A DNA stretch of 43,760 nucleotides from the NCBI GenBank assembly GCA_947455995.1, contig CANGQA010000013.1:1-43760 (forward strand), given 5' to 3'. The translations under genes were made by a program, and so were the position numbers. The notes below the pieces were generated by a model. It was given only the letters and a program-made list of their open reading frames with translations, was not told where the DNA came from and searched no databases. This document shows positions 18,024 through 27,692 of this stretch, in pieces. Origin of the DNA: Hyphomicrobiales bacterium. GTDB lineage: Bacteria; Pseudomonadota; Alphaproteobacteria; Rhizobiales; Beijerinckiaceae. Every line of letters begins with the position of its first letter. The stretch's first letter is position 1.

Positions 18024-19229
18024 TCACCCTGCCAATTTCAACCATGTTTTCGGATCATGATGGCGCGATGGTTCTGCGGACAGAACTTTGACCAGATCGG
18101 CCATCGCCGCCAGTGAATGAATAGGTCTGAAATCATCGACCAATGGCAACATTGTGCGAATCCCCTGCGCTTTGGCCTCGAAGCCACCGAAACGCAGCAA
18201 GGGATTAACCCAGACCAGACGGCGCGACGAGCGGTGCAAGCGGGCCATTTCCGCTTGCAGGCTATCCAGATCATCACGTTCAAGGCCATCAGTGAATAAG
18301 AGCACGACAGCCCCTTGCCCCAGAACGCGGCGCGACCAATCACGGTTGAAGCGATGCAGGCTCGCGCCTATCCGGGTGCCGCCCGACCAATCCTCCACCT
18401 GCGCACCGCACAGTGCCAAGGCCTCGTCGGGATCGCGTTTGCGCAAGGAGCGGGTCACATTGGTCAACCGTGTTCCGAACAAAAATGTTTCAACACGGCG
18501 GCGCTTATCGGTTAAAGCATGCAAAAAATGCAAAAAAAGCGGCGCATATTCGGCCATCGAGCCCGAAATGTCACATAACGCAACAATGGGCGGATGCCGC
18601 TGCGAATGATCGCGAAAGGCAAGATCAATGGTCGCCCCGCCTGCTCTCAGCGAATTGCGCAGGGTCCGGCGGGGATCAATCACCCCGCCTTTGTGAACCG
18701 CGACAAAGCGGCGCGCCCGGACCCGATCATCAGGCAGAACCATCCGGTCGATCAACTGTTTGGCATGAAGAATTTCGGACGCGGTCATTTGCGCAAAATC
18801 ACGCGATTGCAGAATCTCCCGATCAGAGATCGTCAGCCGGGCCGATAATTCTTTTTTGTCTTCAACAGGCGGTTCGTCATTCCTGGCTTTGGGCAACAAG
18901 GCCTCTGCGACCCGTAAAGCCCCCGCATCGGGTTTGCGATCGGGATCATCGGGGGCTGCCGGCGCGCGCGGCGACATAGTGGCAATCAGCTTGTCGATGA
19001 AGGCCCGGCGACGGAAAAAAATGGCAAATGCCTGCTCGAAAAGCCCAGAATCTTCATGTTTTTTCACGAAAACCGAATGAAGAACCCAATAAAAATCCTT
19101 TTTACTGTGCGGATCCGCCACTGTGAGCGCCTCGACAGCATCCAGCACCGACCCAGGCCCAATCCGCATCCCCGCCTCGCGCAGGGCGCGGGCAAAATAG
19201 GTGATGTTGTCTGCAAGACGGCCCGACAT
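18024..19229 (-). CDS. coxE: CoxE-like VWA-domain protein
   Basis: A 401-residue von Willebrand factor A protein; the MIDAS metal site DISGS is at 220-224. N-terminal residues 1-80 (ITYFARALREAGMRIGPG, FFRRRAFIDKLI) match CoxE. CoxE works with the MoxR ATPase CoxD as a chaperone pair that matures the active site of CO-dehydrogenase-type enzymes. It begins nine bases after the coxD stop and is followed by the XdhC halves. The middle (about 88-125) is a variable Pro/Asp/Lys-rich linker. Confidence 0.88.
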   Translation of the reverse strand: MSGRLADNITYFARALREAGMRIGPGSVLDAVEALTVADPHSKKDFYWVLHSVFVKKHEDSGLFEQAFAIFFRRRAFIDKLIATMSPRAPAAPDDPDRKPDAGALRVAEALLPKARNDEPPVEDKKELSARLTISDREILQSRDFAQMTASEILHAKQLIDRMVLPDDRVRARRFVAVHKGGVIDPRRTLRNSLRAGGATIDLAFRDHSQRHPPIVALCDISGSMAEYAPLFLHFLHALTDKRRRVETFLFGTRLTNVTRSLRKRDPDEALALCGAQVEDWSGGTRIGASLHRFNRDWSRRVLGQGAVVLLFTDGLERDDLDSLQAEMARLHRSSRRLVWVNPLLRFGGFEAKAQGIRTMLPLVDDFRPIHSLAAMADLVKVLSAEPSRHHDPKTWLKLAG

Positions 19230-19238
19230 CGACTGAAC

Positions 19239-20141
19239 CTATCCCTTGCCGATCTCGCTCAACATTTTGGCAATGTCTGAGCCCTGCATTTTCTGGATAT
19301 CGTCCTGATATTTCAACAATACACCGAGCGTATCGGACACCAGCTTGGGATCGAGTGCAACGGCATCAAGTTCAACCAGCGCTGAGGCCCAATCGAGTGC
19401 TTCGGCCACGCCAGGCACCTTGAACAAGTCCTGCTTGCGCAGGGCCTGAACGAAACCGACAATCTGCTTTGTCAGCAATTCGGGCGCTTGAGGCGCTTTG
19501 GCTCGGAGAATTGCCAACTCACGCTCTGCATCGGGATAGTCAACCCAGTGATAAAGGCAACGCCGTTTCAACGCATCGTGGATTTCACGCGTGCGGTTTG
19601 AGGTGACGATGACAATCGGCGGATGTTCGGCCTTAACCGTGCCAAATTCGGGCACCGAAACCTGATAATCAGAGAGAATTTCAAGCAAAAATGCTTCAAA
19701 GGCCTCATCGGTCCGATCCAGCTCGTCGATCAGCAACACAGGAGGGCCTTGGGGATCGGGCTCCAGAGCCTGCAACAAAGGCCGCTTGATCAGATAGCGT
19801 GCGGAAAACAGATCGGATTCCAGACGCGCCCGATCCGTAGCGCCCTCCACTTCGGCAAGCCGGATCGCCATCATCTGTCCGGCATAGTTCCATTCATACA
19901 CAGCCGAGGCAACATCCAGTCCCTCATAGCATTGCATGCGGATCAGCTTACGGCCCAACATGCTGGACAGTGATTTGGCTATTTCGGTTTTGCCAACCCC
20001 CGCCTCGCCCTCCAGCAATAAAGGACGACCCATTTTAAGAGCCAGATAGACAACAGTTGCCAAGGAACGGTCTGCAACATAGCCGGTGTTCAACAACATG
20101 CTTTGGGTGTCGTCGATCGAGGCTGGGACAGCACGGATCAT
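19239..20141 (-). CDS. coxD: MoxR family AAA+ ATPase, CoxD-like
   Basis: A 300-residue AAA+ ATPase with Walker A GEAGVGKT (45-52), Walker B VLLIDE (135-140), sensor 1 in IVIVTSNRTRE and a sensor-2 region near YPDAERELAI. CoxD is the ATPase that, with CoxE, drives maturation of the CuMoO2 or related active site in CODH-type enzymes by using ATP to remodel the folded apoenzyme. It is separated from coxM by 167 bases that include a terminator-like hairpin, so it may have its own promoter; coxE follows nine bases downstream. Confidence 0.9.
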   Translation of the reverse strand: MIRAVPASIDDTQSMLLNTGYVADRSLATVVYLALKMGRPLLLEGEAGVGKTEIAKSLSSMLGRKLIRMQCYEGLDVASAVYEWNYAGQMMAIRLAEVEGATDRARLESDLFSARYLIKRPLLQALEPDPQGPPVLLIDELDRTDEAFEAFLLEILSDYQVSVPEFGTVKAEHPPIVIVTSNRTREIHDALKRRCLYHWVDYPDAERELAILRAKAPQAPELLTKQIVGFVQALRKQDLFKVPGVAEALDWASALVELDAVALDPKLVSDTLGVLLKYQDDIQKMQGSDIAKMLSEIGKG

Positions 20142-20198
20142 GCAGGCGGCTCCTTACTCAAATCTTCCGGACAAAATGTCTTGTCGGATATGGTCATT

Positions 20199-20238
20199 AG
20201 CAAAACAAAATACCTTGGCACTGGCGCACCAAGGTATC
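20199..20238 (-). terminator. Terminator hairpin between coxM and coxD
   Basis: Read on the minus strand: ATACCTTGG, a ten-base loop, CCAAGGTAT, then TTTGTTTTG. The nine-base perfect stem and T-rich tail fit a rho-independent terminator, 70 bases after the coxM stop, which would separate the structural coxSLM unit from the accessory coxDE genes or attenuate read-through. Confidence 0.65.
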
Positions 20239-20308
20239 ATTTGAACAGTTTTGGACCGGCAGGCAAACCCGAAACGGCGCGCCTGCAGATCCCGGTGGCG
20301 CGAAGCAA

Positions 20309-21112
20309 TTATTTGCCAAGCGCCTTGGTGACTGCCCGCTTGGTCATGACATTGACCAGATTGGCACGATAATCAGCCGTACCGTGAATGTCGGAGATGA
20401 AGTTGCTGCCATCAACGGCGACACCTTCAACCGCTTTTGCATTGAATTTGGCTTTCAAAGCGGCTTCAAGACCTGCGGCACGGAACACGCCTTCATTGCT
20501 CGCACCTGTGACAGCCACTTTCACATCCGAACCCTTTTTGGACACGAAAACACCAACCATCGCATAGCGCGAGGCCGGATTGGGGAATTTCACATAGGCT
20601 GCCTTGGCAGGAACCGGAAAGGATACTTTGGTGATGATCTCGCCATCGTCCAGCGCGGTTGTAAACATGCCCTGGAAGAAATCGTCGGCGGCAATCTTGC
20701 GCTTGTTGGTGACAATGGTGGCTCCCAAAGCCAGCAAGGCAGCAGGATAATCCGCGGAGGGATCATTATTGGCGACCGAACCGCCAATCGTTCCCCGGTT
20801 GCGGACAGCCGGATCACCAATCCCACCCGCCAATGCTGCCAGGGCCGGAATGGCCTCGCGCACCAGATCGGATGTTGCAACATCGGCATGACGAACCATC
20901 GCACCAATGACGATATTGCGGCCCTTCTTTTCAATGGCTGACAGACCGGCCACATGACCAAGATCAATCACAGCCGAAGGAGAAGCGAGGCGCTGTTTCA
21001 TGGTTGGCAGCAGGGTCTGGCCGCCAGCAAGAAGTTTGGCATCATCATGCTTGCCGAGTGCCGATTGCACCTGACGGACGGTGGTAGGACGTTGATAGGC
21101 GAAAGCGTACAT
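20309..21112 (-). CDS. coxM: CoxM-like FAD-binding subunit of molybdenum hydroxylase
   Basis: The medium subunit that passes electrons from the iron-sulfur subunit to FAD and on to the respiratory chain. At 267 residues it is slightly shorter than typical (280-290). Both flavin motifs are seen: AGGQTLLP (29-36) and TIGGSVANND (108-117). The ATG at 21112 is preferred because GGGAG precedes it; the in-frame start at 21151 would add 13 residues. Order S-L-M in this cluster is that of form II CODH-like operons. coxL lies 56 bases upstream. Confidence 0.92.
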   Translation of the reverse strand: MYAFAYQRPTTVRQVQSALGKHDDAKLLAGGQTLLPTMKQRLASPSAVIDLGHVAGLSAIEKKGRNIVIGAMVRHADVATSDLVREAIPALAALAGGIGDPAVRNRGTIGGSVANNDPSADYPAALLALGATIVTNKRKIAADDFFQGMFTTALDDGEIITKVSFPVPAKAAYVKFPNPASRYAMVGVFVSKKGSDVKVAVTGASNEGVFRAAGLEAALKAKFNAKAVEGVAVDGSNFISDIHGTADYRANLVNVMTKRAVTKALGK

Positions 21113-21168
21113 TTTAAATCTCCCAATTCCTCTAAGCCCGTTTGGGGCCAAATATCTCGATGATCGCC

Positions 21169-23535
21169 TTATTCAGCAGCGAGCTTGTGCAAAGACTTCT
21201 GTGCAGCCCGCCAGACGGCTTGCGGCGAAGCCGGCATTGCAATCTGTTCATGGCCCAGCGCATCGGTAATGGCATTGATAACCGCCGGAGGTGCGGCAAT
21301 CGCGCCAGCCTCGCCACAGCCCTTGATTCCCAAAGGATTGGTGGTGCAAGGGGTTGTGGTCATACCGATGTCGAAGCTCGGCAGATCATCGGCGCGCGGC
21401 ATGCAATAATCCATATAGCTTGCCGTCACCAACTGGCCATTGGCATCATAATGTGCACCTTCCAGCAAGGCCTGACCGACACCTTGCGCGATCCCGCCAT
21501 GCACCTGCCCCTCAACGATCATCGGGTTGATAATGTTGCCAAAATCATCAACTGCCGTCCAGCGATCAATCCGGGTGACGCCGGTATCAGGGTCGATTTC
21601 CAACTCGCAAATATGCACGCCGGAGGGGAATGTGAAATTAGTCGGATCATAAAATGCCCCTTCCTTCAGGCCTGGTTCAAGCTCCTGACCAGAGAATTTA
21701 TGGGCAATATAAGCCTGCAATGCCACCTCACCAAAGGCCAGCGAGCGGTCGGTACCCGCAACCGAGAAACGGCCATCCTTGAATTCGATGTCCCCTTCGG
21801 AGGCTTCAAGCGCATAGGCCGCAACCTTTTTGGCCTTGGCCACAACCTTATCAAGCGCCTTGGAAATGGCCGACATGCCAACCGCACCCGAACGCGAGCC
21901 ATAAGTGCCCATGCCGAATTGCACTTTATCGGTATCACCATGCACAATCGCCACCTGATCGATGCTGATTCCCAACCGGTCGGACACCAATTGTGCGAAA
22001 GTGGTCTCGTGACCCTGCCCGTGGCTGTGCGAACCGGTCAAGACTTCGACGGTACCGACAGGATTGACCCGCACCTCTGCCGACTCCCACAAACCGACGC
22101 CCGCACCGAGCGAGCCGACAGCCGCTGACGGCGCTATGCCGCAGGCCTCGATATAGGCCGAGAAGCCGATGCCGCGCAGCATGCCTTTTTTGGCACTGTC
22201 ACGCTTGCGCTTGCCGAAGTTTTTATAATCGGCCATTTCAAGCGCCAGATCCATCGACGCTCCGTAGTTACCGGTATCATAGGCCATGATCACGGGTGTC
22301 TGGTGCGGGAAACTCTTGATAAAGTTCCTGCGGCGGAAGGCAGCGGGATCCTGCCCCATTTCGCGTGCAGCCACTTCAACCATACGTTCGATTACGAAAG
22401 TTGCCTCGGGACGGCCTGCGCCGCGATAGGCATCAACGGGTGCTGTATTGGTATAAAGCCCTTCCACTTCGACATAAATGGCCGGGATATTGTATTGGCC
22501 AGACAGCAGCGGCGCATAAAGATAGGTTGGTACGCAGCTGGAGAATGTGGAGAGGTAGGCGCCAAGATTGGCTTTGGTTTTTACCCGCAAACCGAGAATA
22601 TGTCCTTTGTCATCCATGGCCATTTCGGCATGGGTGATGTGGTCGCGGCCATGCGCATCGGCCAAAAAAGCCTCGGTACGGTCGCCGGTCCATTTTACCG
22701 GACGGCCCACTTTTTTAGCAGCCCAGACGCAAACGGTTTCTTCGGCATAGATGAAGATTTTCGAGCCGAAACCGCCACCCACATCCGGCGCGATCACGCG
22801 CAACTTATGTTCCGGCGCAATGCCTATAAAGGCCGACAGCACCAGACGTGCGACATGCGGATTCTGGCTGGTGGTATAGAGCGTGAAGGCATCCTGACCG
22901 GAATCATAATCGCCGATTGCCGCACGAGGCTCCATCGCATTGGGAATCAGACGGTTATTGACGATATCGAGCCTGGTGACATGCTTTGCCTTGGCAAAAG
23001 CAGACTCTGTCGCGCCTTTGTCGCCCAGATGCCAGTCATAAACCTGATTGTTGGGGGACACATCATGAATAACGGGGGAGCCGCTATCGGTGGCATGCGC
23101 CATATCGATCACAGGCTTGAGCAACTCGTAATCGACATGGATTTTTTCGACAGCATCGCGCGCCTGTGACAAAGTCTCAGCAATCACTACGGCAATATGG
23201 TCGCCCACATAACGGACCTTGCCTTGCGCCAGTGCAGGATGGCTGCCCGCTTTCATGGGCGAGCCATCTTTGGAATGGATCATCCAGCCGCAAATCAGAC
23301 CACCGATGCCGTCTTTAGCAAGATCATCGCCCGTCAGGACGGCAATGACCCCTTCGGCCTGCTGGGCTTGTGAAATATCAAGCTTTTTGATGGTGGCGTG
23401 GGCATGGGGAGAGCGCAAAAATGCGGCATGCGTCTGTCCGGGCCTGTTGATGTCATCGGTATATTGGCCCTTGCCCGTAATGAACCTGAAATCTTCCTTG
23501 CGGCGCACAGGAGCGCCAATACCGGTCGCTGACAT
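21169..23535 (-). CDS. coxL: CoxL-like molybdopterin-binding large subunit, form II type
   Basis: A 788-residue large subunit of the xanthine-oxidase family carrying the molybdenum cofactor. GGGFG (253-257) and the catalytic Glu in GCGEAG (Glu742) are visible. The active-site loop is AYRGAGR (369-375); true form I CO dehydrogenases have AYRCSFR with the Cys that carries copper, which is missing here. The protein therefore belongs to form II, for which CO oxidation is weak or unproven and other aldehyde or aromatic substrates are possible. Its partners coxS (upstream) and coxM (downstream) complete the heterotrimer, probably attached to the cytoplasmic membrane side. Confidence 0.93.
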   Translation of the reverse strand: MSATGIGAPVRRKEDFRFITGKGQYTDDINRPGQTHAAFLRSPHAHATIKKLDISQAQQAEGVIAVLTGDDLAKDGIGGLICGWMIHSKDGSPMKAGSHPALAQGKVRYVGDHIAVVIAETLSQARDAVEKIHVDYELLKPVIDMAHATDSGSPVIHDVSPNNQVYDWHLGDKGATESAFAKAKHVTRLDIVNNRLIPNAMEPRAAIGDYDSGQDAFTLYTTSQNPHVARLVLSAFIGIAPEHKLRVIAPDVGGGFGSKIFIYAEETVCVWAAKKVGRPVKWTGDRTEAFLADAHGRDHITHAEMAMDDKGHILGLRVKTKANLGAYLSTFSSCVPTYLYAPLLSGQYNIPAIYVEVEGLYTNTAPVDAYRGAGRPEATFVIERMVEVAAREMGQDPAAFRRRNFIKSFPHQTPVIMAYDTGNYGASMDLALEMADYKNFGKRKRDSAKKGMLRGIGFSAYIEACGIAPSAAVGSLGAGVGLWESAEVRVNPVGTVEVLTGSHSHGQGHETTFAQLVSDRLGISIDQVAIVHGDTDKVQFGMGTYGSRSGAVGMSAISKALDKVVAKAKKVAAYALEASEGDIEFKDGRFSVAGTDRSLAFGEVALQAYIAHKFSGQELEPGLKEGAFYDPTNFTFPSGVHICELEIDPDTGVTRIDRWTAVDDFGNIINPMIVEGQVHGGIAQGVGQALLEGAHYDANGQLVTASYMDYCMPRADDLPSFDIGMTTTPCTTNPLGIKGCGEAGAIAAPPAVINAITDALGHEQIAMPASPQAVWRAAQKSLHKLAAE

Positions 23536-23677
23536 CCGTTTATCCTCCTAATAAGCCCTGGTTGATCCAATGGTCGTTATGGGAAAGTCAAAAAATCAAG
23601 GGCATTGCATCCGATGTTGCCTGGCAAATATCCCTGTCAGCCAACATACGAAAGCAACGGATCGGGCCTCAATCAAA

Positions 23678-24151
23678 CTATTTGGGCGCCATGGCATGGG
23701 CACCAGCAGCAACCGACTTCACAATGTTGTGATAGCCTGTGCAGCGGCAAATATTGCCTTCCAGCTCCTCGCGGATTGTATGCTCGTCGAGATCATGGCC
23801 CTTTCGGTTCACGATATCGATGGCAGACATGATCATACCAGGGGTGCAGAAGCCGCATTGCAGACCATGATTCTCGCGGAAGGCTTCCTGCATCGGATGC
23901 AACGCGCCATCATGGGCCAAACCTTCGATTGTCACCACCGATGCACCGTCACAGGTTGCAGCCAGCGTTGTACAACTCTTGATCGCCTTGCCGTCGACAT
24001 GGACGACACATGCTCCGCATTGGCTCGTATCGCAACCGACATGGGTACCGGTCAGCAATAAATTTTCGCGCAAAAACTGAACGAGTAAGGTGCGCGGATC
24101 AATCTTTGCCGAAACCGCCTTGCCATTTACTGTCATCGAGACAGAAATCAT
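23678..24151 (-). CDS. coxS: CoxS-like [2Fe-2S] subunit of molybdenum hydroxylase
   Basis: The small subunit with two [2Fe-2S] clusters that links the Mo site to FAD. The 157 residues hold Cys40, Cys45, Cys48 and Cys60 (plant-ferredoxin type) and Cys99, Cys102, Cys135 and Cys137 (CGFC...CRC), the complete family set. The ATG at 24151 is chosen because GGGAGG lies seven bases before it; the longer frame from 24199 adds 16 unusual residues. It is the first structural gene of the S-L-M operon, 142 bases before coxL. Confidence 0.95.
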   Translation of the reverse strand: MISVSMTVNGKAVSAKIDPRTLLVQFLRENLLLTGTHVGCDTSQCGACVVHVDGKAIKSCTTLAATCDGASVVTIEGLAHDGALHPMQEAFRENHGLQCGFCTPGMIMSAIDIVNRKGHDLDEHTIREELEGNICRCTGYHNIVKSVAAGAHAMAPK

Positions 24152-24477
24152 CGAAAACCTCCCTGAATTGCCGAATTCTCGTTCTTGACCAGTCATCAAC
24201 CTGGCTGACGCACAACCACGCTGAATCGTCTGCCACTCCGGCCGTAGTGTGGCTCAGAAATCACTGACACGACAAGCACGTTTTTTATCATTCACTGTTA
24301 TAACCCAATTGCGTTGGGGATGATTGTGAAACGAGGATCTGAGCTGGTCAAGCCATCTCGTATCCTTAATCGTGCTGCCGATCATAATATTTCCGCATAT
24401 TTATGCACATTTTCACCCTTATTTTTGACGGGAAGGACACGATCCCCCATCAAAAGACCTTGCACCCGAATATGCGA
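24152..24477. other. Intergenic region between coxG and coxS
   Basis: 326 bases without a recognisable gene. The part next to 24151 holds the coxS ribosome site and should hold its promoter if coxG is not co-transcribed. I see no clear operator, hairpin or RNA motif here. Confidence 0.4.
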
Positions 24478-24933
24478 TCAGGCAGGCGTGCCTCCGACTT
24501 CCTTGGCGAAATTGGCGAAAAATTCATCGGCCATTTTCTTGGCGACGCCATTGATCAGACGGCCGCCAAGCTGGGCCAGCTTGCCGCCGATCTGAGCTTC
24601 GACATCATAGGACAGCTTGGTCCCCTCTGCGACAGTTTCCAGCCGTACGACTGCGCCGCCCTTGGCAAAACCAGCCACACCGCCCTCGCCTTCACCCGAA
24701 ATCTTGTAGCTGTTGGGGGCGTCAATATCGCTCAAAACAACCTTGCCCTTGAAGGTCGCGCTGACCGGACCAAGTTTGACCTTGGCAACGGCAACAAACC
24801 CGTTGTCGTCGGTTGTTTCTAGGCTCTGACAGCCAGGGATACAGGCTTTGAGAACGGCAGGGTCATTCAGTTTGGCCCACACATCGGCTTGCAAAGCAGG
24901 CAGAATAGCCTCCCCCGTCATTGTCATTGCCAT
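24478..24933 (-). CDS. coxG: CoxG-like SRPBCC protein
   Basis: A 151-residue START/Bet v1-like (SRPBCC) protein of the CO dehydrogenase subunit G family: MTGEAILPALQADVWAKLNDP at the start, LKACIPGCQSLE (28-39), FKGKVVLSDI and the C-terminal GGRLINGVAKKMADEFFANF. CoxG is reported to anchor or recruit CODH-type enzymes to the membrane; in other hydroxylases its function is less clear. It is upstream of coxS on the same strand with a 544-base start-to-stop context, so it could be the first gene of the cox transcription unit or separate. Confidence 0.88.
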   Translation of the reverse strand: MAMTMTGEAILPALQADVWAKLNDPAVLKACIPGCQSLETTDDNGFVAVAKVKLGPVSATFKGKVVLSDIDAPNSYKISGEGEGGVAGFAKGGAVVRLETVAEGTKLSYDVEAQIGGKLAQLGGRLINGVAKKMADEFFANFAKEVGGTPA

Positions 24934-25370
24934 CAGTCAGTCTCCTTTGAGCAGTCTGGTTTATCCGTATCCAGCACATTAGAGCCGAAATCCTAATCAG
25001 TTCCTATGCCCTGTCCACCGCTTTCTTGATGGATGCATGGCTATGCAAACTGTGCATAGGGGCGTTGACCTGTTGGCAGATCGAAAAAGCCTTGCTATGA
25101 AAGTGATGTTTGATTGTCAGGCAGACATCACCGTCCCGAAAAATAAAAGCGGCATGTCCTTTGCTTGGTCCTTTGAAAGCACCATCAATCATCAGGAGCA
25201 CATTTGAGTGTGTATCAGGTGTGGAAGCCATGCGTGTTTTGGTTGCGTCAGTTCAATATGTCGAAAGTTGTGCAAATTGAGCTTGCACAACCCTTGCTAA
25301 ATTCAGATGTTGTTATTGGACAAGCAACCAAAACCAACAAGATCATCGTCCAGGGGGAGAGACCAAAAGG
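24934..25370. other. Divergent promoter region between coxG and livH
   Basis: 437 bases with promoters expected on both strands. A 75-codon minus-strand open frame (25004-25231) has no recognisable motif and lies in the expected control region; I do not accept it. No known RNA element was found. Just before livH there is AAAAGG directly at the ATG and GGGGAGA about ten bases upstream. Confidence 0.4.
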
Positions 25371-26285
25371 ATGGCCATCTTTATCCAACAACTCATCAAC
25401 GGGCTCACGCTCGGGTCCATTTATGGCCTGATTGCAATCGGTTATACGATGGTATTCGGGATTATCGGCATGGTGAACTTCGCCCATGGCGATGTTTTTA
25501 TGGTGAGTGCTTTCATAGCCCTGCTGCTGTTTATCGTGGCAACAACCCTGTTTGGTTTCGGGATTGTTCCAGCACTGTTTCTGGTTCTGGTGCTCGGAAT
25601 GCTGATCACAGGACTATGGAACTGGACCATCGAGCGCACGGCCTATCGGCCTTTACGCGGATCATTCCGGCTCGCGCCGCTGATTTCGGCCATTGGCATG
25701 TCGATCCTTTTATCCAACCTTATTCAGGTCATTCAGGGACCACGCAACAAGCCTGTCCCGCCAATGTTTACGCAGGTGCTGCCGCTTTTCGAGGAGAATG
25801 GCTATACCGTAGGCATCGGCTACAAGCAGATTGTGATCATGGTGGTGACTGCCGTGCTGCTCGGCATGTTCTGGTATATTGTGCAAAAGACCCCGCTGGG
25901 TCGCGCCCAACGGGCTTGCGAGCAGGACCAGAAAATGGCGGCCTTGCTGGGCATTGACGTGGACAAAACCATTTCGCTTACCTTCGTGCTCGGGGCGGCT
26001 TTGGCGGCGGTCGCGGGCGTGATGTACATTATGTATTACGGCGTTATCAACTTCTCGGACGGTTTCGTGCCAGGCGTCAAAGCCTTTACCGCTGCGGTTC
26101 TGGGTGGCATCGGCTCGCTTCCGGGTGCAGTGATCGGCGGATTGCTGATCGGCTTGATCGAGACGATGTGGTCGGCCTATTTCTCGATCGACTATAAGGA
26201 TGTAGCCGCTTTCTCCATTCTGGCCATTACATTGGTGTTCCTGCCCACCGGCTTGTTGGGTCGTCCTGAAGTCGAGAAGGTCTGA
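25371..26285 (+). CDS. livH: Branched-chain amino acid ABC transporter permease LivH
   Basis: A 304-residue inner-membrane permease of the LivH family: the N terminus QLINGLTLGSIYGLIAIGYTMVFGIIGMVNFAHGD is diagnostic (described in two parts: QLINGLTLGSIYGL and MVNFAHGD), with about eight hydrophobic segments and the cytoplasmic GRAQRACEQDQKMAALLGI loop that contacts the ATPase. It is the first gene of a liv operon importing Leu, Ile, Val or related substrates (amides, urea and short-chain solutes are also known for this family). livM begins three bases after its stop. Confidence 0.94.
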   Translation: MAIFIQQLINGLTLGSIYGLIAIGYTMVFGIIGMVNFAHGDVFMVSAFIALLLFIVATTLFGFGIVPALFLVLVLGMLITGLWNWTIERTAYRPLRGSFRLAPLISAIGMSILLSNLIQVIQGPRNKPVPPMFTQVLPLFEENGYTVGIGYKQIVIMVVTAVLLGMFWYIVQKTPLGRAQRACEQDQKMAALLGIDVDKTISLTFVLGAALAAVAGVMYIMYYGVINFSDGFVPGVKAFTAAVLGGIGSLPGAVIGGLLIGLIETMWSAYFSIDYKDVAAFSILAITLVFLPTGLLGRPEVEKV

Positions 26286-26288
26286 GCG

Positions 26289-27692
26289 ATGAAACAAGCC
26301 ACTCATTCCCCCTCCTCCGACGCTTTCAATCTTGTGCAAGCCCTAAAGGATGCAGGTTTTGCAGGCATGGTTACCTTCGGCCTGTGTGTGCCGATTGTTG
26401 CCTTTCGCGCCGAACAGGACATGGCCAACAAGCTGGTCTTGCAGCAAAGATGGTGGATGGCTCTGGTCATTACCGGTCTCGTGATTGTGTCGCGGTTGCT
26501 GTTTTCCCTGCACCAGCATTCGCGCCGAAACGACCATGCACACCAGAAATCTGCGGCATTTGCTGGTATTCTGGAGCAGATCAAACCCTTTCTTGCCCCT
26601 CTCGGTTTCGGCTTCATTACCATCTACCCTCTGGTCATGCTGGCCATGCATGGGCCGGGCGGATCGATCAAATGGATCGACAATTTCGGTATCCAGATCC
26701 TCATCTACGTGATGCTGGGCTGGGGACTGAACATTGTTGTCGGTCTGGCAGGTCTGCTGGATCTGGGTTATGTGGCATTTTATGCAGTTGGCGCCTATTC
26801 CTATGCCTTGATTGCCACAAAGGTAATCCCCGAGACCTTTCCGTTTCTCGGTGTTTGGGCCTTCTGGATTTGTCTGCCGATCAGCGGATTGCTGGCCGCT
26901 TTATGGGGGATTTTGCTCGGGTTTCCGGTTTTGCGGTTACGCGGCGATTATCTGGCGATTGTCACGCTGGCCTTCGGTGAAATCATCCGTCTGGTCCTGA
27001 TCAACTGGGTCGATTTCTCCAACGGCTATGCAGGCCTGTCCTCGATTCCGCGTCCAAGCTTCTTCGGCATTCCCTTCAATGCCTCCGATACAGGCTTTGC
27101 GGCCGTGTTCAATCTGGAATTCAGCCCGATCTATCGCACCATATTCCTCTATTATGTGATCCTGGTGCTCTCGCTGATGACCGCATATGTGACGCTAAAA
27201 CTGCGGCGGTTGCCTGTCGGGCGGGCATGGGAAGCGCTGCGCGAGGATGAAATTGCCTGCCGCTCGCTTGGCATCAACACCACCATTACAAAACTGACGG
27301 CTTTTGCAATTGGCGCGATGTTTGGCGGCTTTGCAGGATGTTTCTTTGCGGCACGACAGGGATTTATCAGCCCTGAAAGCTTTGTGTTTCACGAGTCGGC
27401 GCAAATTCTTGCCATCGTGGTGTTGGGCGGCATGGGCAGCCTTTTCGGGGTTGTCGTGGCCTCGATTGCGCTGGTTGGCGGCATTGAAATCCTGCGCGAA
27501 TTGGACTTCCTCAAAGAAGTGTTCGGCCCGACTTTCGATCCGTCGCAATATCGGATGCTGGTTTTTGGAGTGGCCATGGTGCTGATGATGCTGTGGAAAC
27601 CGCGTGGCCTGATTTCAACGCGCGATCCTTCGATGATTTATAAAGAACGCAAGGCCATTTCCGGCTCGATGGTTCAGGAAGGGCACGGCTGA
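26289..27692 (+). CDS. livM: Branched-chain amino acid ABC transporter permease LivM
   Basis: A 467-residue permease with an N-terminal extension of about 130 residues containing extra membrane segments (the DUF3382-type LivHM N-terminal region), then the core LivM fold starting near ILIYVMLGWGLNIVVGLAG and the cytoplasmic loop GRAWEALREDEIACRSLGIN. It forms the transmembrane channel with LivH. The stop TGA shares its A with the livG ATG, so translation is coupled. Confidence 0.94.
   Translation: MKQATHSPSSDAFNLVQALKDAGFAGMVTFGLCVPIVAFRAEQDMANKLVLQQRWWMALVITGLVIVSRLLFSLHQHSRRNDHAHQKSAAFAGILEQIKPFLAPLGFGFITIYPLVMLAMHGPGGSIKWIDNFGIQILIYVMLGWGLNIVVGLAGLLDLGYVAFYAVGAYSYALIATKVIPETFPFLGVWAFWICLPISGLLAALWGILLGFPVLRLRGDYLAIVTLAFGEIIRLVLINWVDFSNGYAGLSSIPRPSFFGIPFNASDTGFAAVFNLEFSPIYRTIFLYYVILVLSLMTAYVTLKLRRLPVGRAWEALREDEIACRSLGINTTITKLTAFAIGAMFGGFAGCFFAARQGFISPESFVFHESAQILAIVVLGGMGSLFGVVVASIALVGGIEILRELDFLKEVFGPTFDPSQYRMLVFGVAMVLMMLWKPRGLISTRDPSMIYKERKAISGSMVQEGHG

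Noticed and set aside
22303-23169. 288-codon plus-strand frame inside coxL
   Set aside because: Antisense shadow of coxL with no recognisable domain.
25004-25231. 75-codon minus-strand frame between coxG and livH
   Set aside because: Lies in the expected divergent control region and shows no motif.
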